From Musa acuminata AAA Group (taxonomy: Eukaryota > Streptophyta > Magnoliopsida > Zingiberales > Musaceae), in assembly GCF_036884655.1 (NCBI RefSeq), contig NC_088354.1:12090001-12154000 (forward strand): a DNA stretch of 64,000 nt. Reading direction: 5' to 3'. A program made the translations under genes and the position numbers. The notes beneath the pieces were generated by a model. That model was not told the DNA's origin and did not search any database. It saw nothing but the letters and a program-made list of their open reading frames with translations. Within the stretch, counting starts at the first letter, position 1. Every line of letters starts with the position of its first letter. Shown piece after piece: positions 36,377 through 49,173 of the stretch.

Positions 36377-39300
36377 TCATCACATGTGATAAAATTAAGT
36401 ACCTCTATTTGAACCATCTTCACCAAGGATAACCTTAATTGCAGATATAACTTGCTGCACAGCAGGTGGTGACATGGAAGTAGCATACAGATGAGCAGGA
36501 CAAGTGTGCTTCAGATACTGAATGATTTCCTGCATAAGACATAAGGATTTAGGAACTACATTATAATCTGGCCCGACTCCATCTGTGATTCTGTGAAATT
36601 TGGTCCAACAAGAAGATTACCTTTGATGCTGCAATGTAGCCCCCACAAGATCCAAATGATTTTGTAAATGTTCCCATCATGATGTCCACGTCAGCTGTAT
36701 CGACTCCTAGGAGTTCACACACACCTCTGCCTGATTTTCCAACAGCACCAATGCTGTGAGCCTCATCCAAGTAGGTGTATGCCTGTTTCCATACAAAAGT
36801 TTGTTCAGCGTTGTTTAATTTGTTTTTTGATCTCTTAACCATTAGTTTAGTCTTTCTAATGCTTAAGCAAAGAAATCCGCTTCTCGTATCTGTTTCTCTC
36901 GAGATGCATATGAATTAAAGACCAGAAACTAATATTAGCATGTAACACATCAAACCTTATATTTTTTGCAGACTGCTATGATTTCAGGAAGATTGCAGAG
37001 TTCTCCTTCCATGCTATAGATGCCCTCAACAATAACAATTATCTTTTTCCAGGGTCTATGCGTCCGCGGCTGACCCTCAGCTATCTGCTCTCTCAGCACC
37101 TCTTCCAAATGTGAGGGGCCTAGACAACATTTAAAAGTAAGTTAAGAGCAAGGAAAAATGAGGTAATATAACATTTGACCGTTTTAAACTTACTATTGTG
37201 CTGGAAAACGCGTACTGATGCACCAGATCCTCGGGCACCATTGACAATAGAGTTATGGTTCAAAGAATCACTAATGATCAGTCCCCCCTGAGAATGGCCA
37301 TGATTGGTGTTAGTGGGATAGCAAAATCTATATGAATCTCATCACTGCAAGTCCAGTGCTTTTAACCATCTGGTTACTCAAGGAATTAGACATACCTTCC
37401 CTACCAGAGCGGGAATAATTGCAGAGTTTGTCACATAACCCATACCAAAAAGTATAGCAGCTGGTTTTCCCACAAATCTTGCAACTAGTTCCTCCAGCTC
37501 GGTGTGAAGGTTTGTCGTCCCTGGAATCAAACAAAGCATAATAAAATTAATCCAAACTTTTAAATATTTGTTTTTTCTAATTGACATAACCTGCAGAATA
37601 TTCTTACCGCCATCGACACGAACGCTGCAGGTACTGGCTGAGTATTTCTTCAGAGACTCGATAACAAGGGGTGTACAGTATTCATCTGCTGCTGCAAATC
37701 CAAGGTAGTTGTATGATCCCAGATTTAGGCACTTGGTAGTATTTGAGGTCCGGCTGCATCAGGTAACAAAAATAATCAAATCTTAACACATTTCTATTTC
37801 AATTACAAAAAAGCTTTTCAAATGCTTGCTAATAGAAGCAAATTGTAAGTCTGCTCATATATGTTATTTTCAGAAAAGGATTTGTAGTTCCCATATCCTT
37901 AGAAGAGAGACTAAATGCTGTATGTTTCAGATAAGATGCATGGTCCACCTCTGCTTTCTATATAACAATAGCTTGCATGTCTCTGACAGTTCAAAAACCT
38001 ATTAAAATACTTACTGTAGCGTCTTGTTATGGTCATTAGAGTAACGCTCAACTACATCGATCCAAGCATCTGGTGCACTCGCAATTGGTCGGCTAAAACA
38101 ATCCTGCCAAATTAGAATGGTATCAACAAATTGTTCAAAGACTAGCAGCTTACCAACAAAAACCTTAGTAGGACATGCTGATTAAATGATGTGCATGAAC
38201 AACTCATTTGCAGCAGATCAACCTTGTTTTGAGGTGGCTAATATAGGAGACTGGATATCCTAGTTTGCTTATATCGTCCGGCTTAAAAGCCTCGATAGAG
38301 TAGATCAGGAACAACACTCATAGAAAAAGAAACAATGACTCGATGCAAGATAATTCTTACACTTGGATCCTTCAAAACATGTAATGAGCTTGGTTGATGG
38401 ACACGAGGTTAATTCAAAATACTGGATGTCAAAATTCACATAGTAAGCTAAAATTTAAAGAATGTTTATGTTGCCTATATTGTAAAGATTGCAGCACGCT
38501 TGCAAAAAATCTCATGTAACTCAGGAGTGTGTCATCTCATATTGAAATGAAGCACTATGTCTTGCTAGTTTGCTTTCGTAGCTACTTATAATGAAAGTCA
38601 AAATAAGTAAAAGTTGGAACATAGATACAGATAAACTGTTCTGGTCATGTTAAGTTGGTGCCAAAACTCTAAAGCAAGTGTTGTTAGACAAGATAGGCTT
38701 TATTTAGTCAACTACTTAGACTTATCTCCTTCACAAACCATGCGGCTAGGTTACAACAAGATCCTATCATCTTCAATATAGTTCGAAAAACAATCAAGCT
38801 TTCTCAGGTGTTTTCTTTACGTTCTTAAATATTTATGCTAAAGTTATCAAATTTTAGCGGTGAAACAAAAATTACCATTTGTTTCCGTCATTAATTTCAT
38901 CATGGAATGCAGTTTACTGCTGCAACGTGCAAATGAAACCCTAGCGCTTTCAGCAGTTCTTAAATTCGTTTTCCCTCAGCAAGTATTATATTATCAGGAA
39001 ATCAAGTGAGCATGGAAATGTTTGCCAGAATATCCAATGTAACATTTAACCCTAGAACGTCCCAAATCGAAGTTTTGAAGAGGAAAGAACACTCAGGAAT
39101 TGAAAGAGAAACCGAAAGGACAAACCTGAATCCGGAGATAGAGCCGGCGGGTGTAGAAATCTTCGAGCCCTAAGCAGATGGGGGCATACCCCTGTCACAA
39201 AAATAAAACGAACCGGATTCCCAATTAACCCAACGTAAGATCAAAAGAAAAAAAGGGCAAGACCGCAGCAATGGGCTGCGAAACAAGGGGGTCATGGATC

Positions 39301-39443
39301 AAAGAACAGACCTTGAGGTCCTTGCCCTTGGATTTGGACCAATCGATGAGCTTCCGAAAGAAATCTCTCAACTGGCCGAACGCGAAGAGGAGGCCGTAAC
39401 TGAAGAGGGTGGTGAGCGCGGTCAGGTACGGTAGTCTCACCAT
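35403..39443 (-). CDS. LCB2: Serine palmitoyltransferase subunit LCB2
   Basis: PLP-dependent enzyme subunit in the ER membrane. With LCB1 it condenses serine and palmitoyl-CoA to 3-ketodihydrosphingosine, the first step of sphingolipid synthesis. Twelve exons on the minus strand are 39443-39312, 39191-39126, 38103-38015, 37753-37608, 37520-37396, 37287-37194, 37119-36956, 36782-36621, 36529-36403, 36272-36106, 35697-35590 and 35492-35403. They total 489 residues, the same length as Arabidopsis LCB2. The N-terminus [20 protein letters not shown] is the hydrophobic membrane anchor. The PLP-binding lysine lies in [13 protein letters not shown] (about residue 313). Other hallmarks are [21 protein letters not shown] and [14 protein letters not shown]. 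The protein ends in a charged tail [13 protein letters not shown]. All introns have GT-AG borders. No lesion was seen. Confidence 0.97.
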
Positions 39444-39559
39444 CCTTCCAACGCCGGTGTTCGGCTCCCAAATCCGGCAGTGACTTCACAAGAGAGCGCG
39501 AACCAGAGATTCGATGGTGCGACAAAGGCGATGCGGGGATGTGGAGCGCGAGGCGGTGC

Positions 39560-39569
39560 GGTTTATATT
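39560..39569 (-). promoter_or_regulatory. TATA box of LCB2
   Basis: The minus strand reads AATATAAAC about 120 bases before the LCB2 start codon, a normal distance for a short leader. Confidence 0.4.
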
Positions 39570-41057
39570 GAGCGTACGGTCATCAATGGCGTCGTGGATT
39601 TTAGAGAGAGAGGGAGAAAGCGCGCGTTGAAACGTAGGGTGGACGGTAAGAAGAGAGAAAGAGAGAGAGAGAGAACGGTGTTGTTGACAGGTGAAGCGGG
39701 AGAATACTCTTCAAACCTACCACAACAATTGACCGTCTTTCTTTTGTTCTCGTCTGGCTGCAGTAAACTTTCAGCTCGTAGGAGTTGACCCAACGGTGTC
39801 GAACTCGAGTAAGTCAACGCTACGAAGCAGGTCAGTGGTTCCATCAGTCAAATCCAATGCTGCATCTCATCTAACCTATTCAATACGCCCGACTTGGTCA
39901 AAGCCGGCACGTAAACCAACGAAGCCGCCTTTCAAGATCCAATCCTGCACGAACCGGTCTCGGTCAACCATGTCATTTGGTCAATCGTCTCTCTCGATGA
40001 CTGCAAGATCCTTTCCGATCATTAATTTTGTATTAAACGATAATTCTCGGTTGAATTAAGAAACCAAACATCATTTGGACGTGAAGCAGTGATTAATCAG
40101 TTGAGTTGCAATCTACCGAAGCATTAGGATGGAAAGGTTGACTTTGGAACCGGCCGTCTTAAAGACAGGGAACACTTGGTTGACTCTTGCAACCACTGAG
40201 GCTTCACGTCGACCCTAAGGACAGAGGTGGTTGCTTGGACGGAGGAACTTTCTAGAAATCGGAAGTGGTTTTGTTTTCCTGATGTGTTCTTTCTATGAGT
40301 TGAGTGATGATTGTTGCTGCGTTCGATTATATATTTATATTGTTAATATGTAGTTGGGAGAAAATATCGATTATATATTTTAAGTGTTTGATAAACACTA
40401 AATGAAAATTATATTGTAATAAATATAATAGGTGTTGTTTGATAAAATTATATTTTGAATATATTAAATATTTTTTGTGATAAATTTATTCTTTTAATAT
40501 GTTTATTATTTATTCTAAAAATAAATATATTTTTATTTAAATTAATAAGTAAATATAAAATAGAAAATATAAATCATATTATTTTTTTACTAAATCATTT
40601 GATAATATTACAATTTTAAATAAAATCATAAAAAAAAATTTAAAAATTTTAAAAAATATATATTATCATCCTATAAATATTGACATTAGCAACTCAATAT
40701 TTTCAATCCACCATTCAATCTTGATGTGATTTGAAGACAAATTCTCAAATATCGATTCATATTTGAAATACAAATCGAGGGTCAAATGCACTTTGTATAA
40801 TTAAACTAATTGTAGAATCATATTCGATGAAAGTTCCTCTGATACTTGAAGCGAAAATGTGTTCTAACTATAATAATACATAATTTTTTGTATTAAAAAA
40901 TATTTTCATCGAATCAAGATCCATATGACATCAGACAATCGATGTAAATATTTTTATTTACATCAAATATTTAACTTATTTTTAAAGATAGATAATCATC
41001 TAATAATTCAGTCCCGACTGTCTTTGGAGAACCACAATTTATAGTTTTTTTGCACAG

Positions 41058-41109
<52 letters not shown>

Positions 41110-42900
41110 TCATGACATACACTTCCAATGGTTATATATGTCATGTGTTTATGCCTTTCTAACATAATGAAGCTTATTATTTTGCTCATCACACATGCAA
41201 TATATTTTAAGATTATTAAATAGTATATAGTAATTTTTTAATAATTGATTTTAAAAAGGGAGTTTTTTTCTAAAAGAACTCTAATGCATATATTTTTATT
41301 ATACAAAATACTTCATGTACAATATAGATGCAGCAACAATGATAAGAACTATAGAGAGAAACAAAACATAGAATATGGCAAAATTATTATTATTATTATT
41401 ATTATTTGGAATTTGGGACATTGGTTGAAGATTTTTGATGACTTTCTTGCACAGGAATATGAAAAGCTCTCCTTCAATACCTTGGAAGTTATGAAAGACA
41501 GTATTTAGAGACTCCCAGAGGTCATAAAGCCCCTTTTGACTTCACTCACATCAGCAAAAGAAAAATCTCCAAAAGCTAAAGCCTGCAACTCACTGCTCCT
41601 CTGCATTGCATTGCACTGCACTAAAAGATAAGACCAAGATGAACAAAGATGGGATTCCCAAACTCTTCCATGTCAGTGGAAGCAATAGTTCATCAGACTC
41701 AATGTTTTGGTAGTGCAAATGATATCACATTCTCCTTCACTTGTTTCTTGCTCTTAGCAATTGTAGCAAATGGGTGTTTTCAGTGCTGCAATGCAATGCC
41801 TTTCACACTCACTCTCCATCATCTTTTAATTGAACATCTAATCATACTTTTCATGCATAAAATGTAATAATATTTCTAGAGTGGGTTCTCTTTTTTTTTT
41901 TTTTCTGAAAAGTGTCCATTTTCAATTTTTTTAATAACATTCTTTTTTTTATATATAATACCTAAAATACCCTCAATCATCTATTTGTTTTCTCTCACTT
42001 TTATTATGGATAAGTTGAACTTGTCTAGTTATAATTTTTAGTATTAAAAATATTATAATTTAATATAAAAAATATTGTAATTAAATCAATTTATCATATA
42101 GATCGATCTATATAAAAAAAAAGGATAAGTATCTGACTGTTAGATCAAAATATTTCAGATATTAAATAAAAATATTATTAATTTTTTTTGAAAATGAGAA
42201 TACTTTCCAAAAATCCGAAAATTCGCCCTATTTTCTATGGAGTGCACGTCTTATCAGCCCAAACCACAACCAGAAATGGAGCCACGGCACGACCCAATCA
42301 CCGCCCATGCCACTAGTTGGCCCCACCACTACCACACGGTGGGTGTGACCGTGGGTACGCTCGCTCACGTTGCGGCTGCCGACGAGACGGCACCGGTGGC
42401 AGACCCACCCATACGCTCACTCCTCCTCGCCAAACGACAAGGCCGGTGGCCCCACCAACTCGTCCGCTTCCCACCAGCAATCAGCACCCGTCCATCAGGC
42501 GCCCTGCGCGTCACATCACGCACCGTCGACGTCTGCCACGTGACCGTTGGGTCAATTAGTGGGGAATTATTGCCAGGACAGCAGGGATCGTAGAGAGGGA
42601 TGGCGCGCATCTCCACCGTCCGATCTCTCGTTATCACCAGGTACAACGGATTACTGCCGTCCATTCTGCTGCACCCCCTCCGAAATATTCGCTCCTCAAA
42701 ATAATAGAAACCCATTTAAATAATTATTTTTCGCTGACACGCCTAATCATTAAAAATAAAAAAAAACAATAATATAGTAATTTTTATATTTTAAATTTCA
42801 TTAATCTTTTTCCTTTCTCTCCTTATCCGCTAGCGGTGGGTGAAGGGCCGGAGACCGAGATCGAACGGTTTGTACTTGTCCACGGAATCTGACAAAACAT
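39570..42900. other. Intergenic region between LCB2 and TIR1 (divergent promoters)
   Basis: No gene is supported. LCB2 and TIR1 are transcribed away from each other, so this 3.9 kb spacer contains both promoters. It includes a very AT-rich stretch at 40.3-42.2 kb with a (TA)n run at about 41059-41101 and an ATT run at about 41382-41407. A sharply GC-rich block follows at 42.24-42.60 kb. Frames in that GC-rich block on both strands look like composition artefacts. Confidence 0.55.
41059..41101. repeat. (TA)n microsatellite
   Basis: About twenty uninterrupted AT units in an AT-rich spacer. Likely length-polymorphic and error-prone in assemblies. Confidence 0.9.
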
Positions 42901-43480
42901 ATTGACCGTCGGATTCTCCACTCCGGTTAAAGGAGCGTGCAAAGCGAGAAAAAATGAGACGAAAAGAGAAGAGAAGCGGAAGTTGTCCTCTTCCTTTGCA
43001 TCATTCTTTAGATCTCTGTCTAGGTTTTATCCTTTACGTAGTAGTTTAGACTTGTTGCTGGGTGTTTTTCCATGTGTTGTTCTTTCATGATTCGTTAGAT
43101 TTTCTCTTCTTTTGGGGTTTTTCCATGTGATTTGAGTGAGTTTTCCCCCCAAATCTTCTCCTTGTTTCTATCCGATGTGATTTTGAGTGCGAAAAATAAA
43201 GAGTGTTTTTTGCTTGATTTAGCGCCCTCTAAACTTATCTTCTATGTGTTTGTTCAAGAAAGGACTGTCCTTTCTGTCATTTTTGGGTAGATCCGAGCTT
43301 GCTTCCAAGTTAAATTGTGGTCAAGGGGATCGGCAGTGAAAAGGTGGAAGCTTTGTTGCTTCGTTTATAGTGTTTCCGCTAGTTATGGTAGTGTTTATCT
43401 CCAAATCTCTTCGGTTTCTTGTTCTTCCGTAATGGGGAAGGTGAAGTGAGGAAGGATTGCGTTAGTTGAAGTCTTCAGCC

Positions 43481-45843
43481 ATGACTTACTTCCCGGAGGA
43501 GGTGGTGGAGCACATATTCGACTTCGTCGGGTCACACCGCGACCGGAACACGGTGTCGACGGTGTGCAAGGCGTGGTATCAGGTGGAGCGGCTCAGCCGC
43601 CGGACTGTGTTTGTTGGCAACTGCTATGCCATCCGACCCGAGCGAGTGATGGCGAGGTTCCCCGGGATAAAGTCGCTGAGCGTCAAGGGGAAGCCCCATT
43701 TCGCTGACTTCAACTTGGTTCCCTACGATTGGGGCGGCTTCGCTCTCCCCTGGATTGTAGCCGCGGCGCGTCTCTGTCCTGGTCTGGAGGAGCTGCGGCT
43801 GAAGAGAATGGTGGTCAACGATGATGGCCTTGAGCTCCTTGCGCGCTCCTTTCCCAACTTCAAGTCACTTGTTCTCATTAGCTGTGAAGGATTTAGTACG
43901 GATGGGCTTGCTGCGATTGCCACATATTGCAGGTGAGCTGCCTATCTGTGTTTGACTTCGTTTCATTCGAATGTCTACCTTAACAAGCATATCTCGAAAG
44001 TGTACTCTCTGCTGGAATTGTTCTTCGGGATTGTATGTTATCAGCTGCTGTAGTTCAAGGTTGAATCTTTACTATGTTTTGCAGATGCATCTCCATCTAT
44101 ACTAAGGTTTATAAGCCCGTTGCTGTGTTTTGGTTGAGTTGAATTTGAAGGATTCATTTTCTCAAGCAGCGGTATTTTTGCTGAGCTTTTCTATATTGTG
44201 CTGCTAAGCTTTCGTCTTGGCTTCATGCAGAAATTTATCTGGATTATCCGTTGCTGTTTAGGCATTTAAATTGATTATTAGTTGCTTTCTTTGCTCCCTT
44301 GAATCCAAATCGGCTGCATTTGTGAGCCTGAGATGTGTTAATGCATATGCAAGTGATCACCTGCCAACGTGTTAGGCTTAAATTCTTGTGACTATGAAGT
44401 AAATTTAGCCTTTCCATTTGATTAAAGTGCATCCTTAAAGGTGGTAACATTTTCTTTTGTTTTTTGCTTTGTTGCTGCTTATCAGAGGTCTGAGGGAGTT
44501 GGATTTACAGGAAAATGAGGTGGAAGACCATGGGTGCCAATGGCTCAGCTTCTTCCCTGATTCCTGTACTTCTCTGGTCTCCCTAAACTTTGGTTGCCTT
44601 AAAGGGGAGGTCAATGGAGGTGCTCTGGAGAGGCTAGTTGCTAGGTGCCCAAATCTCAGGAGCTTGAAGCTTAGCCCTTCAGTATCTGTGGAGTCACTAA
44701 ACAAGATCCTTGCTCGGGCATCTCACTTGGTCGACCTTGGAACTGGATCTTTTGCAGTTGACCACCGAACCGATGTTTATCACACGCTCATGAATTCCTT
44801 CCCCAAATTCAAGTCATTGAGGAACTTGTCAGGGTTCTGGGATGCTTCTCCTTGCTGCCTTAGAGCAGTCTATCCTGTCTGCACAAGCTTGACTGTTCTT
44901 AACTTGAGCTACGCTCCTGCAATTCAGGGTGATGACCTTATCAAGATAATTTGCCTTTGTTTTAAGCTTCAAAAGCTCTGGGTGAGATTTTGTCAATTCA
45001 TTTTTGAGATGATGGAAATTTCTCTCTGAAACATATGCTAACTATAGGCCGATCATTTCACAGGTGTTGGATAGCATAGGGGATAAAGGATTAGCCGTTG
45101 TGGCCTCCACTTGTAAAGAGTTGCAGGAGTTGCGGGTATTTCCGTGCGACATCTATGGTGCTGGAACTACTTCTGTGACTGAAGAAGGTTTGCTTGCTGT
45201 ATCTTCAGGATGTCCTAAACTTAACTCATTGCTTTACTTTTGCTACCAAATGACAAATGCTGCACTGATAACCATCGCAAAAAATTGCCCACATTTCACA
45301 CGATTCAGATTATGCATCCTTGATCCTGGAAAGCCAGACCCTGTCACTAATCAGCCACTTGATGAAGGTTTTGGTGCAATCGTGCGTTCATGTAAAAACC
45401 TCAGAAGGTTGTCGTTGTCAGGTCGTTTAACAGATCAGGTTTTCTTGTACATTGGCATGTACGCAGAACGTCTCGAGATGCTGTCAATTGCATTTGCTGG
45501 TGATAGTGATAAGGGGATGATTTACGTGCTCAATGGATGCAAAAATCTCAGGAAACTTGAAATAAGGGATTGCCCGTTTGGCGATATTGCGCTCTTGAAA
45601 AATGTGGCAAAATATGAAACAATGCGATCCCTTTGGATGTCGTCCTGCGACATCACCCTGGGAGGTTGCAAGGCTCTTGCGGCAAAGATGCCAAGGCTGA
45701 ACGTGGAGATCATAAATGAAAATGAAGAAACCTATGAGTTTGAAGAAAATCTTAGTGATCTCCACAAGTTGGAGAAGATTTATGTTTATCGAACTGTTGC
45801 TGGGCCGAGAAATGATGCACCAGATTTTGTTTGGACATTGTAG
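43481..45843 (+). CDS. TIR1: TIR1-type auxin receptor F-box protein
   Basis: Substrate-recognition subunit of the nuclear SCF(TIR1/AFB) ubiquitin ligase. Auxin glues it to Aux/IAA repressors, which are then degraded, freeing ARFs. Exons 43481-43932, 44486-44981 and 45064-45843 give 575 residues, the normal length. The F-box is at residues 4-45 ([14 protein letters not shown]...[14 protein letters not shown]). Eighteen leucine-rich repeats follow. Residues known to contact auxin or inositol hexakisphosphate in Arabidopsis TIR1 lie in conserved segments: [11 protein letters not shown] (H73, F74), [14 protein letters not shown] and SIAFAGDS. The start [13 protein letters not shown] matches monocot TIR1 and is the first ATG in frame. 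Base composition drops from GC-rich in exon 1 to AT-rich in exons 2-3. The ending [22 protein letters not shown]...VWTL resembles rice TIR1. Confidence 0.97.
45616..45637 (+). promoter_or_regulatory. miR393 target site in TIR1
   Basis: The 22-base stretch from GAAACAATGCGATCCC to CTTTGGA, encoding ETMRSLW, is complementary to miR393 except for about two mismatches at the 5' end of the target. The seed-pairing side is perfect. miR393 regulation of TIR1/AFB genes is well established. Its activity here is inferred. Confidence 0.9.
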
Positions 45844-47100
45844 TATCAGACACAACAGCCCTATGTTTGTAAGTCCGTCTGATGTTTTGTTTGTTTTAAC
45901 ATTGAGAAAGTGTTACTTGTCAATACTCTGTTTAGCTTGGTTGGCTTTGTAGATTGAAGCCCGAGTTTGTGGATTTGCTCTTATGTAATCTTTGTAGCTG
46001 TTTTCTCTCTTTAATGGTAGATGAAAAAGATTAACAGTCATCGGCATTTCGGTTTTTTCTTCTTGGATTTGCTTTCACTTAGTAGTTTTATATCTTTTGT
46101 GTCGAAAGTATGAAGCTTTTATAACTCTTCTTGTACAGTTTCAGAATATGGATTTCATTTCCTTGGATCTATTGTCTTGCCTGTTGATATCCATTTAACT
46201 CAAATAAAGGAAATGAGATTACCTTCTTTCGAAATTGTCTGTAACTTCACTCTCTATGTTCTTGTGACACCCACCATGGCAATCAACACATGCAGCCTCA
46301 AACATGGATTGCTTTTCTCTTAGTATTGTCACACATCAGCTTTGGTGTGTGTAGAAGAAAGCTCCAATTTTTGCCTTCTCTTGCAGCACCTGCCATTGAA
46401 CTCATGATTCCATCCACTGCTTACCTGCACTGTGGCTCTTAGAGGATGATAAGCTTTTCTTACCATCTAGCAGTTGGCTTTTGGTCTCTCCTCATCAGAA
46501 ACTGATGGAGTTCTTTCCATGTGCCTGGCATGGTTGCAGGACATTGCAGTCTTACTAGTCTCTTTGTTATGTTCTTCATTTGGATTGGAGATGCGATCTT
46601 TCCTCACCACACTTAATTACCAGGCATGTATTTTTCTCAGACAATTAAGACAGGGATGGAGCAACAGAACCAGCCATGCTATCTTTGCCTCACCACACGT
46701 AATTAGCTACGCTTGTCTCTGCTGCTGATGCAGTTCTTCACCTCAAATCGATGCAGAAGTGAAGGATGAGAAAGCCAGGAAAATCTACATGTTGTTTGAT
46801 CTGATGAACCAGTGTTCTAAGTTTCCCACATCACAGCGCTGCTGATGGGATGGGCAATGTCATAGGAACAAGATTAGAGGTACATGGAAGCTTTTGGGTC
46901 TGTCGAATGGTAGTCGCTCGGTGAAGTTTCCCTCGATGTCATTGTTCGCATTGCGTTGACTCGTCAATTCCTACTGCAGTTAGGTCCCACTCGGTCGTCC
47001 CCGCGGCTGACTAGGCTCTCGAACCGGGTTTAAAATGGGTCCGGTTAACCGGACTCGAGAACGAGTCGGGTTTATAATAATACGTGGCGTGTTGGGTTTC
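45844..47100. other. TIR1 3' flank and intergenic spacer
   Basis: No gene is supported. The first few hundred bases are the probable TIR1 3' untranslated region. The sequence becomes GC-rich near 46.9-47.2 kb, where the next promoter lies. Confidence 0.5.
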
Positions 47101-47109
47101 CACGGTTCA

Positions 47110-47305
47110 CTATATAGGTGCGTGTTGGGTTCGGCCCATGACCTTAAGTCGAAGCGGCCTGAGCCGGGTTCTACACCAAGTGGGATGGGCGAGCGTCGGC
47201 TCTACGGACGAGTAGAAAGGGGTGATTAGGGTCGTCGAAGCCACCGAAACGGCAGTCGTGAACGCCGAGGCGATCGTCTCCTCCGCTCCCGTCGTCGTAT
47301 TCAGG
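47110..47305 (+). promoter_or_regulatory. TATA box and noncoding leader exon of the unknown gene
   Basis: TATATA at about 47110-47116 is followed by a GC-rich leader and a splice donor at 47305 (ATTCAG|GTGCGA). The coding part starts only at 49880, directly after a good acceptor (TACTACAG, ending near 49873). A 2.6 kb leader intron is the simplest reading. Confidence 0.45.
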
Positions 47306-47569
47306 TGCGATTCCCACTCTCCTTCTTTCGGCTCTTCCCTTATCTCGATCGATTTCTTCTTTTCGTCGTTCGAACACGGTGGCCCAATCTTTGCCTGTTT
47401 CGAGCATCGGTTGGGGTTTCATCGACGGAACGGTGTGAAGACGAGGTTTACGGGTCTTGAACTGGGCTGTGAACGAGAGAGGAGTCGGGAGATGTTGAGA
47501 AGGGCGAGAGTTGAGTGCTGAATTGAGTAAATTGGGAACGCGTATCGTTATATGGATGGAAGGAGAATG

Positions 47570-48030
47570 GATTTAACCCTAGATCGACGTTGCTCTCTCT
47601 CCTTTGTCTCCGCGTGCAAAGGCAGCCGACGGTTCGCCTGTCCCCCTCCTGACGGCGCGTTTGCACCTCCCCCTTCCCTTCGTCTTCTTCCCTCCCGCTG
47701 TTGCGCTCCCTCTTTCTCCTCCTCCTCCTGGCCGCCCCCAGCGGAGCCTCCCTGACAGCCCCCTACCCTCCTCCTCCTCCTCTGTGCTTCTACCCCCTCC
47801 CTCCTCTTTTCCCCTCCTCGCGCCCCTCTCCCTCTTTCTCCACCGCCTTCCCCGCCCCTTGCCGAGCCACCTCGACAGCTCCCTTCTTCCCAGCAGAGCC
47901 GCCGCCCCTCGCCGAGCCTCCACAACTCCTCTCTCTCTGCCTCTTTCTCCGACGATCTTGATTCTCCTGGCAGGTTCCCCTTCTCCTCTTCTATCTCGCC
48001 CGGACAGGCCCCATCCGGCAAACTTTGAAT
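47570..48030. repeat. CT-rich low-complexity block in the leader intron
   Basis: About 450 bases made almost only of C and T on the plus strand (CTCCTCCTCCTCC-type words). It produces long overlapping frames on both strands rich in Pro/Ser or Glu/Gly/Arg. These are composition artefacts. It may be the body of a degraded repeat whose right end is at 48.29-48.35 kb. Confidence 0.6.
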
Positions 48031-48284
48031 TTAATATCAGTTTTAATTATCGTTAATAATGGTTAATTTTTGTTCATACCAGTTTATAAACTGTTTAAAA
48101 GACTAAAATTGTCATTGTCAATGGTATTTTTTTTCAATTTCCACTGCCTTATAGATGATTAAATGAATGTATTTTGATATCTTAATAGTAAAATCTTGAA
48201 TATACGATGACATGAAACTCATGTATTAACTAATTTTTATTTTAATAATTGTCTTTCTTCTTAATTATATGTTTATAATTTTAT

Positions 48285-48352
48285 ATCGATGAATGTCTTA
48301 CTTTGCTCGGGCAAACTCCTGGCACCTCAGGCATTTTGGAACCTTATCAATG
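48285..48352. repeat. Right-end remnant related to the 51.3-52.3 kb repeat
   Basis: The stretch with TTTGCTCGGGCAAACTCCTG, CACCTCAGGCATTTTGGAACC aligns with TTTGCTTGAGCAATCACCTA, CACCTCGAGCATTTTGAGACC at 52.21-52.27 kb. Two copies of one repeat family thus lie in the introns of the same gene. No matching left end was found here. Confidence 0.5.
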
Positions 48353-48929
48353 CATTTGTGAACACTGCATACCACTAAATGCCAAATTTAGCTATGTAGA
48401 GATTAAATTTGATCTTTGTTGTTGGATCAATTGTTAAACCCCAGTGATCAAACAATGTATTCATCATTTAATGGGCTTTTCCTTTTGTATAGTTGTTTAC
48501 TTGATGTAATATTAAATGACTAGCATAATTAATGGTATGAACAATGACTTCATACAAACACTTTTGATATCCTAGTCAAGAACCCTTTAGAAAGTTAAGT
48601 TTGACATCATGAATATTGTTGTTTCCTGCACTTGTTTTTAAGATCAAAAGAATTATTCTGTAGTAAATGTCTTATAGGTTGTGAATCATGAGAAATTTAG
48701 TTTGTGATGTAAGCTAATTTGATTCTTTTTTTATAAGACTATGGAGAAATCTTACTTTGTTCCCCATGTTTTTCTTAAAAGTTGCAAATGGATTCTACAT
48801 TACAGTCTTAGATGTTAGTTCTATAGCTTGATGTCAACAGTGGCCAACTTTACACCTTTGAGTTGCTGAAGACAAGACAAAATATTGTGTCATGTGAAGC
48901 GAACTCATATCAAGCCTGAAAAGTTGTGA

Positions 48930-49173
48930 TGGACAACCATGGTTGTCATTCGTAATAAGGACAGTAAAATCATATGATCCTTTGGTCCTAATCAGGCCTA
49001 GTGCATTGGACCGGTCCTTGAAACGGAAATATAGTGAGCTCGGACCGACTTGTGAGTCCACTCAATAAAATCAATATATTTCCATTTCAAGGACCATCTC
49101 AACATGCCATGCCCGATGTGGGCCATAGGATCATGTAATCTTATGAGTGGTCACGAATTGGACAACCATGGTT
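48930..49173. mobile_element. Small inserted repeat bounded by 15-bp direct repeats
   Basis: TGGACAACCATGGTT occurs at 48930-48944 and again at 49159-49173, like a long target-site duplication. The 214 bases between contain an inverted repeat of about 20 bases (GTCCTTGAAACGGAAATAT near 49014 and ATATTTCCATTTCAAGGAC near 49077). No coding capacity is seen. The family is not recognised. Confidence 0.5.

Noticed and set aside
42237..42715. Frames up to 118 residues in a GC-rich block
   Set aside because: Open on both strands at once with no family match; likely promoter sequence.
47548..48056. 157-residue Glu/Gly/Arg-rich frame and Pro/Ser-rich frames
   Set aside because: Produced by an almost pure pyrimidine tract in an intron; composition artefact.
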